Assembly: GCA_964463165.1 (NCBI GenBank) | Contig: CAYXBK010000010.1 | Location: 62,001 to 126,000 of the forward strand | Direction: 5' to 3' | DNA: 64,000 nucleotides | DNA from: UBA7236 sp964463165 | GTDB lineage: Bacteria; Bacteroidota; Bacteroidia; Chitinophagales; BACL12 | Shown here: positions 8,841 to 17,869 of the stretch, piece after piece | How positions within the stretch are numbered: position 1 is the stretch's first letter | How the letters are laid out: the number at the start of each line of letters is the position of its first letter | Program-made: the position numbers and the translations under genes | Notes under the pieces: model-generated | Databases searched by the model: none | What the model was told of the DNA's origin: nothing | The model's input: the letters and a program-made list of their open reading frames with translations, nothing else

Positions 8841-9933
8841 ATTCTTTTATCAGAGAAAGAAAATTAGTAAACATTTGCTGAACCGAGAATTTTTCAGAAA
8901 ATACATGTGCTTCATTTATTTTTTGTTCCCGCAAAACATGATCTTCAACCGCAGTGGTAATTACTTTTGCGAGATCTTTTGCATTGCCTGGTTCAGCTAT
9001 AAATGCACACCTTCCATAATCTGTTACCTCAGGAATACCGCCGGCATTTGTTGTGATCACGGCACAACCCAAACGCATCGCTTCAATATTGCTTACTCCA
9101 AGCGCTTCTTTGAGAGACGGCACACAGAAAAAATCCGCCTCACGCATCAGTTGATAAATTACTTCCTGCGGCTGATATCCTTTTAATTCAAATTCAATTT
9201 CAGCAGATTCAAATAATTTGGAAATAGTTTCGGCTTCAGATGGATCGGTACCGGCAACAATACATTTTGTTTTGAATTGTAACTGTTTTAACGCTTCAGC
9301 CAAAATAAACAGGCCGCCTCTTTTATAATCATTTTTGACAAATAATATTACCGGAATTTTATTTTCACGTTTCTGATAAGAATTTTCAATCTCCACCGCT
9401 TTATATAACCTGAAAAGTTTTGTTGGTTTGATGTGATACGCATGCTGCAATGTGTTACTCAAATAATCTGAATTCACAACTACCTTGTCAACTAATTTAC
9501 CAGCCAGCCATTCAGTAAATGAAAATACAGTTGACTTGAACCAGCGTGGTTTCAGAAAATCCCTGAAAAATTTTACCGAAGCATTATTATCATCATTGAT
9601 AAAACCGATCACGGGAGAAAAACCAAGTGCACTGCGCAATGCAATGATTGCATTATTATAAATCAGGATGTCGAATTTAAATCCGGCACGATAAATTTCC
9701 ATGGCTCTTTTGTGATAGCGGAACATACGCAGAAACATACCCGATTTGCGCATATAAAATGGAATTTGCAATTTCAGCTGATACACTTTCGGTGTTTCGT
9801 GATCTGTATCTTCTGTTAAAATGCGCAAATCCATATCTTTTTCCAGGGTGTTAAGAGACAGAAGTAAATTCGCAAATTTTGCCGGGCCATTTGTAACCGT
9901 TTGAAATGAATTTGTGCAAAATAATATTTTCAT
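8818..9933 (-). CDS. Glycosyltransferase family 4
   Basis: A 371-residue GT-B glycosyltransferase. The N-terminal acceptor domain begins MKILFCTNSFQTVTNGPA, with the glycine/alanine-rich loop expected of GT4 enzymes. The C-terminal donor domain shows VILFVKNDYKRGG, KCIVAGTDP and the E-x7-E region FCVPSLKEALGVSNIEAM followed by CAVITTNAGGIPEV, where the acidic residues bind the nucleotide sugar. It would add one sugar of the repeat unit on the cytoplasmic side. The donor cannot be read from sequence. Its start overlaps the next upstream gene by 4 bp. Confidence 0.87.
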   Translation of the reverse strand: MKILFCTNSFQTVTNGPAKFANLLLSLNTLEKDMDLRILTEDTDHETPKVYQLKLQIPFYMRKSGMFLRMFRYHKRAMEIYRAGFKFDILIYNNAIIALRSALGFSPVIGFINDDNNASVKFFRDFLKPRWFKSTVFSFTEWLAGKLVDKVVVNSDYLSNTLQHAYHIKPTKLFRLYKAVEIENSYQKRENKIPVILFVKNDYKRGGLFILAEALKQLQFKTKCIVAGTDPSEAETISKLFESAEIEFELKGYQPQEVIYQLMREADFFCVPSLKEALGVSNIEAMRLGCAVITTNAGGIPEVTDYGRCAFIAEPGNAKDLAKVITTAVEDHVLREQKINEAHVFSEKFSVQQMFTNFLSLIKEYETAGIS

Positions 9934-10964
9934 CCCTGATGTGCTTCCGTTAAAGCATGTTCAATTTTTTCCCAGGTAAAATCTTCAATCAGCTTTTCAT
10001 CAAATGTAAAACTGCCTTTTTTAGTTATTAATTCATTTGCAAGCTGTACCGGATCCTTTACATCATAAGCCGGAATAATAATACCGGTTTTATATTTTAT
10101 CACAACTTCGGGAACAATAATATCAGCATTAATGATTACAGGAGTGCGTACTTGTATTGAATCGTAAATTTTATTCGGACTTGCATTGATTGTATTTTCA
10201 TTGATTGGAGCATATGCACATAAGATATAGTCGGCTTCCACCGCGGCTATTTCCAATGCTTCTGCCTGTAGCAATACACCACGAAAATCAACCTTCGGAT
10301 GTTCGGTAAGTGTTTTTGTATAAGTGTCTGAAAACCATCCTGCCATAATAACCTGTATTTGATCGGAAACTGCAAGCAGTTTTTCTATTAAATCTGTTCC
10401 GCGGTCAATGCCCATCCATCCATAATATAAAATCACAATTCCGTTTTGTGATTTCTTTTGCAGCGGGCCTGTGTATTTATTCGGATAGTTTTGAAGTATG
10501 CTGATTTTCTTTTGGGTAAATGGCGGCATTAAACTTTTTCTGTTTTCGTCTGTCACCAATATTTTATTTACTGGGGCATAAATTATTCTCTTGATGAATT
10601 GCCATTTTTTACCGCCCTTGTTTACACGCAAAAACAAAGAGTCGAATATGTCCAGCACCACATGCTTTCTGAAAAGCAGCGGGTAAAAAAATATCATTAA
10701 CTGTTCATTAATAATATGCACCGTGTCGGTTTTACCCATAAGCCGCCAAACCAGAAAAAATTGTTTTAATATTGTCAACGGACGATTGCGTTTACCCCGG
10801 ATAAGGTAAAACCTCTTGCAATATGTTTTTCCAAACGATTTGGATTCATCGGCTCCAATCCCGACAAATGTTATTTCAAAATTATTCGATAGCGTGCGCA
10901 ATTCCTTATTGATACGCATGTCTGAACCATCGTTTGAACTGATATATAATAATTTGCTTCTCAA
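9930..10964 (-). CDS. Glycosyltransferase, GT4-like
   Basis: A 344-residue protein with the two-Rossmann layout of GT-B glycosyltransferases. It starts MRSKLLYISSNDGSDMR, has a central VILYYGWMGIDRGTDLI segment at the start of the donor domain and IMAGWFSDTY after it. Towards the end the usual E-x7-E region is replaced by NENTINASPNKIYDSIQVRTPVI, which keeps the shape (short loop, helix, PVI strand) but lacks a clear second glutamate, a weaker match than its neighbours. It is probably a repeat-unit transferase of the operon, 5 bp after the previous gene and overlapping the next by 4 bp. Confidence 0.75.
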   Translation of the reverse strand: MRSKLLYISSNDGSDMRINKELRTLSNNFEITFVGIGADESKSFGKTYCKRFYLIRGKRNRPLTILKQFFLVWRLMGKTDTVHIINEQLMIFFYPLLFRKHVVLDIFDSLFLRVNKGGKKWQFIKRIIYAPVNKILVTDENRKSLMPPFTQKKISILQNYPNKYTGPLQKKSQNGIVILYYGWMGIDRGTDLIEKLLAVSDQIQVIMAGWFSDTYTKTLTEHPKVDFRGVLLQAEALEIAAVEADYILCAYAPINENTINASPNKIYDSIQVRTPVIINADIIVPEVVIKYKTGIIIPAYDVKDPVQLANELITKKGSFTFDEKLIEDFTWEKIEHALTEAHQG

Positions 10965-10969
10965 AATAT

Positions 10970-12025
10970 TTATGCCTGTTTATTTAAAAACACACGGCTG
11001 AAGTCTGCCCAGTTCATAGATTTCACCTTATTAAAATTTGCTGCTCCATATTTTTCCAGTAAAGAAGAAGATAATTGAAATGCATATTCCAGTTTGTTTT
11101 TTAACCCCCCCGGAGAATATAAAAGATCTTCCTGTTGTTGGAGCCGGTCGTTGATGACATTTGAAGCAGGTGCAATAACAGGTTTTTTAAACCCCATGGC
11201 CAGGACCAATGAGCCCGAATTTTCAATTTCTCTGAATGGCAGCACAACCAGGTCTGCCGCATTGAAAAAATATTGCACTTTATCAACTGGAATAAATTGC
11301 AGGTGCATTTGAATTTTATCTTTTAATGCACTTTTTAATTTTTCAAAATATGCTGCATCGGTCATTTTCCCGGCGCAAATTAAAAGTGCATTATTCAGAT
11401 TAAAGTCCTGCATGAGCTCTAATACGCCTTTATATGGGGAAAATGTGCCGAAAAATAAAAACACCTTTTTGTCGGGCGTAATATTCAGATATTTTCTTGC
11501 TTCCTCTTTTGTAATAGTATTCGGATAATAATCGATATAGGAGCCTTCAGGGCAGATTTGAAATTTTTGATCCGGTTGATTTAATATTTGCATCGCTGCA
11601 GTAAGTGAATGTTCATTAAACAGCCTGATTGCCGCTACATGTTTTGCAAACCAACGTTGCACACGAATATGTAATTTGCGCTGGTAGGTGGTATGCGGAA
11701 ATAAATTATGCAAGGTCCAAATGAAACGGATTCGCAGGATATACCGCACAAACAAAACCTGAAACATAAAAACAGGTATGTCAATATAAGTCAGCCATGC
11801 ATAGCGACGAGTATAATAGGATTCGATCCAGTCGAAGTGCATATAATCCGGCCTGTATTTAATTCCTGAACGTATAATGCCCAAAAACCTGTCGTTTATT
11901 CCGTTAAATGCGTTTAATTTTTTATTTTGATTTAATCCCGCGATCATTAATTGCTGATAAGGATTTTCATTTCCTGCAACCGGAAGGCATACTATTTTTA
12001 TTTTATCCGTTGCAGTGGTATTCAT
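10970..12025 (-). CDS. Glycosyltransferase, GT4-like
   Basis: A 351-residue GT-B-like protein. Near the N-terminus it has IKIVCLPVAGNENPYQQLM and the HFDWIE segment, then FIWTLHNLFPH, a pattern shared with GlcNAc/mannosyl-type GT4 enzymes that use an N-terminal loop to hold the lipid-linked acceptor. The donor domain has KKVFLFFGTFSPYKGV, LLICAGK and, near the end, ADLVVLPFREIENSGSLVLA followed by KKPVIAP, matching the nucleotide-sugar site. It probably adds a sugar to the repeat unit. Its 5' end overlaps the previous gene by 4 bp. Confidence 0.8.
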   Translation of the reverse strand: MNTTATDKIKIVCLPVAGNENPYQQLMIAGLNQNKKLNAFNGINDRFLGIIRSGIKYRPDYMHFDWIESYYTRRYAWLTYIDIPVFMFQVLFVRYILRIRFIWTLHNLFPHTTYQRKLHIRVQRWFAKHVAAIRLFNEHSLTAAMQILNQPDQKFQICPEGSYIDYYPNTITKEEARKYLNITPDKKVFLFFGTFSPYKGVLELMQDFNLNNALLICAGKMTDAAYFEKLKSALKDKIQMHLQFIPVDKVQYFFNAADLVVLPFREIENSGSLVLAMGFKKPVIAPASNVINDRLQQQEDLLYSPGGLKNKLEYAFQLSSSLLEKYGAANFNKVKSMNWADFSRVFLNKQA

Positions 12026-12951
12026 TTTTTATTTACAACCTGATCTAAAATAAATCGGAGGCCCTCCAGTTCATATCCATGCCTGATGCGGCCGACATAA
12101 TGTTTGCATACGGAATCTTCCGGTTTTTTTAAAAGATCAACATCATATTGCGGCGGTAAATGTGTTGCACCCTTCGCACTTCTGTTTGCCAGAATGCTCA
12201 TGAAAGTTTGTTCGAGCCGGTAAGAAGTATTAAAAGGCTGAAAATAATCCATACGCAGCCACGATTCCGCTAATTCGAGATCAATATCCTTTGTATTCAT
12301 CACCCAAAGTCCTGCATTTGCTTTTTCAAGCGGGTATAAACCCGACCCTTTGACGATTTCTTCAATACTTTCAACATAGGCATTATCGATATCCTTATTG
12401 AAATAGTTTATTTGTTCCGACTGATCCCTCAGTGTATTTATGAAAAATACGGGATCCTGAAAAAATAAAATATCCACGTCAATATATGCAATCCGGCTGC
12501 CGTTACTGAATAATCTGACATCAATAAATTTCAAAGCCATCACCTGTGCAGTTCTGTATTTACGCAATAAGGGAAATTTATTTAATGCAATTTCTGCTTT
12601 TTCATCAGCTTCCTTCCTGGTAACGATCCTGCAATTCAACTGTTTTTTTAAGCGATTAATATCCTTATCTGAAAGCGTTCCGTCGTCGTGAATTGTAATT
12701 TTGTAGTTCGTGCCGCAGACATAATTAAATACTTTAAACCCTGCAATTGCCATGTCGACATATTTCTTGCCAATCAAAGTATGTATGCTGAATGGATGAA
12801 TCGCTTCATCAGGATATGGTGCAATTGCATCAATAAGTTTACGGCTTATTTTTCTTCTTGACGGGTTGATAAATAATTCACGGCTGATCTTGTTTCTTAT
12901 TCTTTCCCAAACAGATTTCGGCGTTACAAGCGGAATTAATTTATAGTTCAT
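12022..12951 (-). CDS. GT-A fold nucleotide-diphospho-sugar transferase
   Basis: A 309-residue protein that looks like a GT-A glycosyltransferase, unlike the GT-B enzymes around it. The key signs are the IAYIDVDILFF segment, where the Asp-Val-Asp would bind the metal and nucleotide sugar, the NAGLWVMNT segment after it, and a late KHYVG that could supply the metal-binding histidine seen in GT8-like enzymes. No signal peptide or membrane helix is evident. The exact family is uncertain. The gene is coupled on both sides by 4-bp overlaps, so it belongs to the polysaccharide operon and probably adds one residue of the repeat unit. Confidence 0.68.
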   Translation of the reverse strand: MNYKLIPLVTPKSVWERIRNKISRELFINPSRRKISRKLIDAIAPYPDEAIHPFSIHTLIGKKYVDMAIAGFKVFNYVCGTNYKITIHDDGTLSDKDINRLKKQLNCRIVTRKEADEKAEIALNKFPLLRKYRTAQVMALKFIDVRLFSNGSRIAYIDVDILFFQDPVFFINTLRDQSEQINYFNKDIDNAYVESIEEIVKGSGLYPLEKANAGLWVMNTKDIDLELAESWLRMDYFQPFNTSYRLEQTFMSILANRSAKGATHLPPQYDVDLLKKPEDSVCKHYVGRIRHGYELEGLRFILDQVVNKK

Positions 12952-14249
12952 ACAGCAGCCGGATTTAATTCATGAACAAGACGCTGTATAATTGTATCGA
13001 TACTTTCTGCCTGCCCGACTTTTTTTAATTCTGAATTGTACGGTAAAAACATTTCCCTCTTTTTGCGAAGATCTTCCATCAGGAAAGGAATTTGTTTTGT
13101 TGATCTCAGGATATTCGGGCTTTCTTTCAGTTTCAGATATTTATCATTTTGATATTGATGGATAAACCCGTGTAGTTGCCTGTAATTTTTTTCAGCCGCG
13201 GTGTCTATCAATATTACCGGCACATGCAAATGCGCAGCTTCAAGCGATAATGTCGTGCCGAAATGAAATAATGCAACTGCATCCTGAATTGTTTTATATT
13301 TTTCTGTAAAATCAGCAGGCAATTGCGAGGTGCCCTGTGTAAATGCATGCATTGATTCAATTTCTACATTCGGCAAGGAAGCAAGTTTGTTATAAACAGA
13401 CATGTCTCTGACAAACGGATAAGGACGGATTTTAAACCGAAAAAAATCAGAACGCGATTCCGCGAATTTAATTAGCAATTCCATCATCGCAATCTCTTCG
13501 GTGAGCAGTTTGCCGTTACCCGTACCGCCAACCATATATATGTAGGGTTTATCAATATGGGTGGAAGTTGATTGTGACCCGAGGAATTTGTTTAAATACA
13601 TGAACTGTGTTGCTCCCAATACATGGATCTGGTCAGGATTTACTCCTTGCAATGTATGCACATCATTTTTTATTTCTGCACTCCATGTTAAATATATATT
13701 TTGCGGATTGCTGAGAAAGCATTTCATTTTACAGGCGTGATCCCAGCTGTATACATAATTTATTACAGGTTTATTTGTTTTTTGAATTGCAGCATATAAA
13801 ATATCGTTATAGATCTGTGTGATACAGAAAAATTTATCAATATCTTTCAGCAAATGTCCCTGATCTGTTTTCAAAAGCGACAGAAATCTTTTATAGGAAA
13901 TAAATTTCGGGGTGAATTTGGAGAGGCGAAGGAAGCTCCATTCAATGAAATAAAAGAATCCCCTTAAATTCGAATTATACAGTTTGAAATTTTCAGTGAT
14001 ATAATAATTATTTTTTGATTTCGGAAGCTTCCCGAACAATTTAAACAACCGCTCATAAAAATAATTTCTGTATTTGTATTTCCGGGTGTTGAAAAAACGC
14101 ACCTCCACATCTTCGTCTGTTAATTGTGCTAAATGTTTATCCTTTTCATTAAGAAATAAAACAATATCCAGTTTTTTATTTAATGCAGAGATCAAATCTC
14201 TAATATCATTTCTTGTATTGATATATTGTGCAAATACTCCGATCTTCAT
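12948..14249 (-). CDS. Putative GT-B-like surface carbohydrate biosynthesis protein
   Basis: A protein of 433 residues from the chosen start. A longer reading from 14309 is possible, but the internal ATG at 14249 forms a TGATG stop-start overlap with the gene before it, as elsewhere in this operon, so I prefer it. I do not recognise the family securely. The first third is rich in basic and aromatic residues; the second half has a VINYVYSWDHACK segment, YIYMVGGTGNGK, FRFKIRPYPF and then LFHFGTTLSLEAAHLHVPVILID. The last segment is like the donor-site loop of GT-B enzymes such as Kdo, sialic acid and glycerophosphate transferases. It is the best candidate in the locus for the nonulosonate transferase, but this is inference only. 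Confidence 0.6.
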   Translation of the reverse strand: MKIGVFAQYINTRNDIRDLISALNKKLDIVLFLNEKDKHLAQLTDEDVEVRFFNTRKYKYRNYFYERLFKLFGKLPKSKNNYYITENFKLYNSNLRGFFYFIEWSFLRLSKFTPKFISYKRFLSLLKTDQGHLLKDIDKFFCITQIYNDILYAAIQKTNKPVINYVYSWDHACKMKCFLSNPQNIYLTWSAEIKNDVHTLQGVNPDQIHVLGATQFMYLNKFLGSQSTSTHIDKPYIYMVGGTGNGKLLTEEIAMMELLIKFAESRSDFFRFKIRPYPFVRDMSVYNKLASLPNVEIESMHAFTQGTSQLPADFTEKYKTIQDAVALFHFGTTLSLEAAHLHVPVILIDTAAEKNYRQLHGFIHQYQNDKYLKLKESPNILRSTKQIPFLMEDLRKKREMFLPYNSELKKVGQAESIDTIIQRLVHELNPAAV

Positions 14250-15484
14250 CAGGCGGCTAACAGTTGTTTTATTTTCTCGGATAAATGCTGAAATGTAAAT
14301 TCTGTGCACAATTTTCCATAAGCTTGGTTGCTAATATGTATTCTGTATTCAGAGTCCCGAAATAACCGGATGATATGATTTGTAAAATCATTATAGTTAT
14401 CTGCTACGAGAATATCAACACCTGATTCAAGGCCCGGGGTTTCATTTCCGGTTTTTTCGAAAACTACAACTGCACCGTGAAGACGTATTGCATTTAATAA
14501 CCTTGTCCTTGTACCTGTGCCGCGGTCGTAAGGTAAAATATGTATATCATATGGTTCCGTAACTGACGTTAAATCATTTACATGCCCTATGATTTTGATT
14601 TGCGGATCGTTTGCCACACTGCCGAATATTTCATTTGTGACTGCCGTTTGATCGCCAATGAAATAACATTCTAAATTTTGAATTTCCTGTTTTAAGACGG
14701 GATATACATGTTTAAAAAAATTTATAAGACCAATCCGGTTTGCAGTTGCGGAAGAAGTGCCTATATGCAAAAGCCTGTTTTTTAATAAATTCCGTGAATT
14801 CGTATACACCTTTTCTTTCACAATTGGATAGATCGCCGGGAAACTGAATGATTTCAATCCCGTGTGAATTTCCAATGCAATTTTGCGTTCCTGTTCTGAT
14901 CCATTTACAAAAAAACGCACCTTTTTCAATAAAGTTTTTTCAAAATGCTGCAGCATGAAACCGCGAAGGAAATTCCGTATTGAAAATTTATTTCTTTCTT
15001 TCAGGATGCGATAAATAAAGTCGTGATGACTGTATAAAACAGGTGTCGTAGATTTTTGCCGGACAGCGAGAAGCGCCGGTAAAATATGTTCTGCCCAGAT
15101 CAGATCCGGATTGAAATCACTCATGATTTTGTGAATTCTGTTCACGAGCCCGTCATCAATATTTGCAAAAAGTATTTTTGACTTGTCTGAAAAACTTGTG
15201 AAAGGAAATTTAAGAAGGGATCTCAATGAAAGGATATTAAATGTAAGTTTTGAAACCGGTATCGTTTCTATATTCATGTGACCCTGAAAACCTGCTTCAC
15301 CAATAAAAGTCTCCAGTTGATTTCTCATGACCGGTTCATTACTTGTAAGATGCAGCAATAAAATTTCCGATTTCGGAAATGCATACAGCAAAGAAACCAA
15401 ATGGCCACTGCTGAAACTTGATGCCCCATTCAGATCAAAAGAGAAGGGTGATTCGGTAATAAATAAAATTTTATTTACTCTCAT
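14249..15484 (-). CDS. Glycosyltransferase family 4-like
   Basis: A 411-residue protein with a GT-B layout. It begins MRVNKILFITESPFSFDLNG with the small-residue loop (NGASSFSSGH) of GT4-like transferases, and has a central LLHIGTSSATANRIGLINF at the start of the donor domain, CYFIGDQ, and a late PYDIHILPYDRGTGTRTRLL followed by HGAVVVFEKTGNETPGL. The last stretch occupies the place of the donor-binding loop but uses arginines and threonines rather than the classic paired glutamates, which is also seen in several O-antigen GT4 relatives. It is tightly coupled to both neighbours (4 bp and 1 bp overlaps). Confidence 0.75.
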   Translation of the reverse strand: MRVNKILFITESPFSFDLNGASSFSSGHLVSLLYAFPKSEILLLHLTSNEPVMRNQLETFIGEAGFQGHMNIETIPVSKLTFNILSLRSLLKFPFTSFSDKSKILFANIDDGLVNRIHKIMSDFNPDLIWAEHILPALLAVRQKSTTPVLYSHHDFIYRILKERNKFSIRNFLRGFMLQHFEKTLLKKVRFFVNGSEQERKIALEIHTGLKSFSFPAIYPIVKEKVYTNSRNLLKNRLLHIGTSSATANRIGLINFFKHVYPVLKQEIQNLECYFIGDQTAVTNEIFGSVANDPQIKIIGHVNDLTSVTEPYDIHILPYDRGTGTRTRLLNAIRLHGAVVVFEKTGNETPGLESGVDILVADNYNDFTNHIIRLFRDSEYRIHISNQAYGKLCTEFTFQHLSEKIKQLLAA

Positions 15485-16386
15485 TTATAACGTGCCAGTG
15501 CAACAAAATGCCTGATACCAAGTTTGCGCATGCTGATAATAAAAGCGAAATATTCTTTGACTGCCCGAGCGAATGAAAATTTTGACATTTGCATAATGCT
15601 CCATAACCATTGACGCTGTGCACCTTTTAATTTCATGTTGAGGAAGTCCTTGTTCTTTTTGAAAATATAAATTGTGCTTGCATAGAAATTCATTGTTCGT
15701 TTGCGGTCGAGCGAATCATGCAGGATTCTGTAATGTACCGTAACCTGGTTCAAAGGCGCAAAGTGATAACCGTGTTTGGATAATTCAATCCACATTGCCC
15801 AGTCTTCGTAGGCAAGGGTTTCATTGAAGCCTCCAACTGCCCGTAAGGCACTTGTTCTGCATAAAACGGATGGCGCGTGTATGAAAGGGCGCTCCGATAA
15901 TTCATTTATCAAACTTCCGGATGGCATTTCATCGATTTGTAAAATTCTCTTTAACCGTGTAAATTCTGATTCAGAAGAAATCATTTTACCCTGCTCATCA
16001 ATTTTTATAATATCCGTATAAACACAAGCGTAGGATGTTGCAAGTGATTCAAATAAATCAACCTGTAATTGAATTTTATCCTTCATTAAAATATCATCGC
16101 AAGCTATACCCTGGATATATTTTCCATTTGCCGCCCGCAGGCAGATATTGCAATTTTTTGTAACAGGAAATGGCCGGGGATTAATTATGAATGTGCAGAT
16201 AAACCCCGTTTCGTTTATCCATTTTTGAATCTCCTCAGCCGACCCATCGTCTGAAGCATTATCAAGAATAATCAGTTCAATATTTGCATAGCTTTGATTT
16301 CTTATGCTTTCAAGCGTTTCCCGCAGGAAGGCTTTATGCCGGTGGCAGATGGCAAATATTGTGACAAGTGGTTTTTGCTTATCCAA
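15481..16386 (-). CDS. Glycosyltransferase family 2
   Basis: A 301-residue GT-A glycosyltransferase of family GT2. The N-terminal nucleotide-binding strand and helix are clear (LVTIFAICHRHKAFLRETLESI), followed by IELIILDNASDDGS, the IACDDI metal-binding aspartates and a later YEDWAMWIEL segment carrying the ED motif that contains the catalytic base in GT2 enzymes. There is no membrane anchor apart from a hydrophobic C-terminal stretch. It transfers one sugar to the growing repeat unit with inversion, as is usual for the family; the sugar is unknown. It begins 1 bp after the flippase stop codon. Confidence 0.88.
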   Translation of the reverse strand: MDKQKPLVTIFAICHRHKAFLRETLESIRNQSYANIELIILDNASDDGSAEEIQKWINETGFICTFIINPRPFPVTKNCNICLRAANGKYIQGIACDDILMKDKIQLQVDLFESLATSYACVYTDIIKIDEQGKMISSESEFTRLKRILQIDEMPSGSLINELSERPFIHAPSVLCRTSALRAVGGFNETLAYEDWAMWIELSKHGYHFAPLNQVTVHYRILHDSLDRKRTMNFYASTIYIFKKNKDFLNMKLKGAQRQWLWSIMQMSKFSFARAVKEYFAFIISMRKLGIRHFVALARYK

Positions 16387-16387
16387 T

Positions 16388-17869
16388 TTAATTCCGTCGG
16401 TTCAATTTATTTTTAATATACGCTTTGACTGGCACCAACCGGTTTAAATGTATAAACGACCAGATGCATAAAAGCACTACAACAAATACTGCAATCGCAA
16501 TATATAAAGCTGAATAAGGTTGCGTATATACAATCAGGAAAATACTCCCGATAAAAAGAATACTTGCAGCAATTAATTTCAGTGTATACAAATCCGGTTT
16601 AAATTTTACAACCTTTCTGATTGCAAACAGGATTATAAAAACATACAAAATATAGTTCAGCAAATAGGCAATGCCGATTGCTTCAATTCCCATCTTATTT
16701 ATCAGGAACCACGAAAAAAATAATAAGCCGAGATTCCCGATCAGTTCGGTGATAATATAAATACCTGATGAGCGCATCGCCGGAAGAATATATGCAACGG
16801 GCCAAATAAATACCTTAAGCAGTGTGCCTAATACAAGCCATTGAAACATCGCAGTGGCCGATAAAAATTCTGAGGAATACAACAGTTGAATGACTACCGG
16901 AGAAATCAGCAGCATGCCGCCAATTGCGGGTGCGCCGATCAATATGCCGATATGCAGTTGTTCGTTAACGAGATTATTTATTTCCGCAGGCGAATCACTT
17001 GCCGCAGAAAGTCGCGGATAATAATCTCTACCCATGGCCTGAAAAATTAATTGCAGATAAATTGCAGAAATTGACCAGCCGGCCTGAAAAATACCAACAT
17101 GTATCAGCCCGAGTTTATTATTTACAAGAATGCGCAATATATACATCACAATTATCATGAACAATCCGGAAATCATTAATGCGATCCCTAAACTGCCGAG
17201 ATATTTTCCATGTTTAAATGTTTCTTTGAGGCTCACTTGAATTTCTGCCGTTTTAATTTTCCTGGAGAAATAAAACACACAAAGAAGATTCACAATTGCC
17301 ATGATGATCATCCCAGGTATTATTGCATCTGTACCATAAGCATAATACAATGGAATGGTAATGATGAGACTTATTAGTGTAGCAATTATCGGAGATAGCG
17401 CCATGGACTGAATCCTTCGGTATCCCTGCAACAAAGCGAGCCTGCCTGCAGCAAGCTGCGCAATTAAAACAATTACTGAAATTATTTTAAAATCCATAGC
17501 ATGTGCATCGTCATTAAATGCAATTCTGCTGAGCGGAACACTGCAAACAAATACAATCAGCATCCCTGTAATTCCTATAAACCATGTCAGTGTATTTAAA
17601 ACACGAAATGTAAAGGCGATCCGTTCTTCATTTTTATTTTTAACTGCAAGCGCAATATCCCGCACTGCACTTTGACTTAAACCGCCGCCTGCAATTGTTC
17701 CGATCAGATCAACGGTTGATTGTAAAATACCTGCAAGCCCGACTCCTGCCGGACCGATAAGCACTGCAACAAATTTTGTCCCGATAATTTTCAGAAGGAT
17801 CTGAATGCCCTGCGCAATACCGGAAATTCCCGTTGTTTTTAAAATTTGCTTATAACTTTTTTCAGGCAT
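16388..17869 (-). CDS. O-antigen flippase (Wzx-like, MOP superfamily)
   Basis: A 493-residue polytopic membrane protein with about twelve to fourteen hydrophobic helices. It starts KQILKTTGISGIAQGIQILLKIIGTKFVA, the typical opening of polysaccharide transporters of the MOP/MATE superfamily, and contains GPAGVGLAGILQS early on. It is expected to move undecaprenyl-linked repeat units from the cytoplasmic to the periplasmic side of the inner membrane so that the Wzy-like protein at 7572 can polymerise them. Its 5' end overlaps the aminotransferase gene by 8 bp. The family call is firm; the substrate follows only from the context. Confidence 0.9.
   Translation of the reverse strand: MPEKSYKQILKTTGISGIAQGIQILLKIIGTKFVAVLIGPAGVGLAGILQSTVDLIGTIAGGGLSQSAVRDIALAVKNKNEERIAFTFRVLNTLTWFIGITGMLIVFVCSVPLSRIAFNDDAHAMDFKIISVIVLIAQLAAGRLALLQGYRRIQSMALSPIIATLISLIITIPLYYAYGTDAIIPGMIIMAIVNLLCVFYFSRKIKTAEIQVSLKETFKHGKYLGSLGIALMISGLFMIIVMYILRILVNNKLGLIHVGIFQAGWSISAIYLQLIFQAMGRDYYPRLSAASDSPAEINNLVNEQLHIGILIGAPAIGGMLLISPVVIQLLYSSEFLSATAMFQWLVLGTLLKVFIWPVAYILPAMRSSGIYIITELIGNLGLLFFSWFLINKMGIEAIGIAYLLNYILYVFIILFAIRKVVKFKPDLYTLKLIAASILFIGSIFLIVYTQPYSALYIAIAVFVVVLLCIWSFIHLNRLVPVKAYIKNKLNRRN

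Noticed and set aside
14250..14309. Extra 20 residues on the unassigned GT-B-like protein
   Set aside because: They overlap the upstream gene by 61 bp, while the internal ATG at 14249 forms the same stop-start coupling as elsewhere in the operon.
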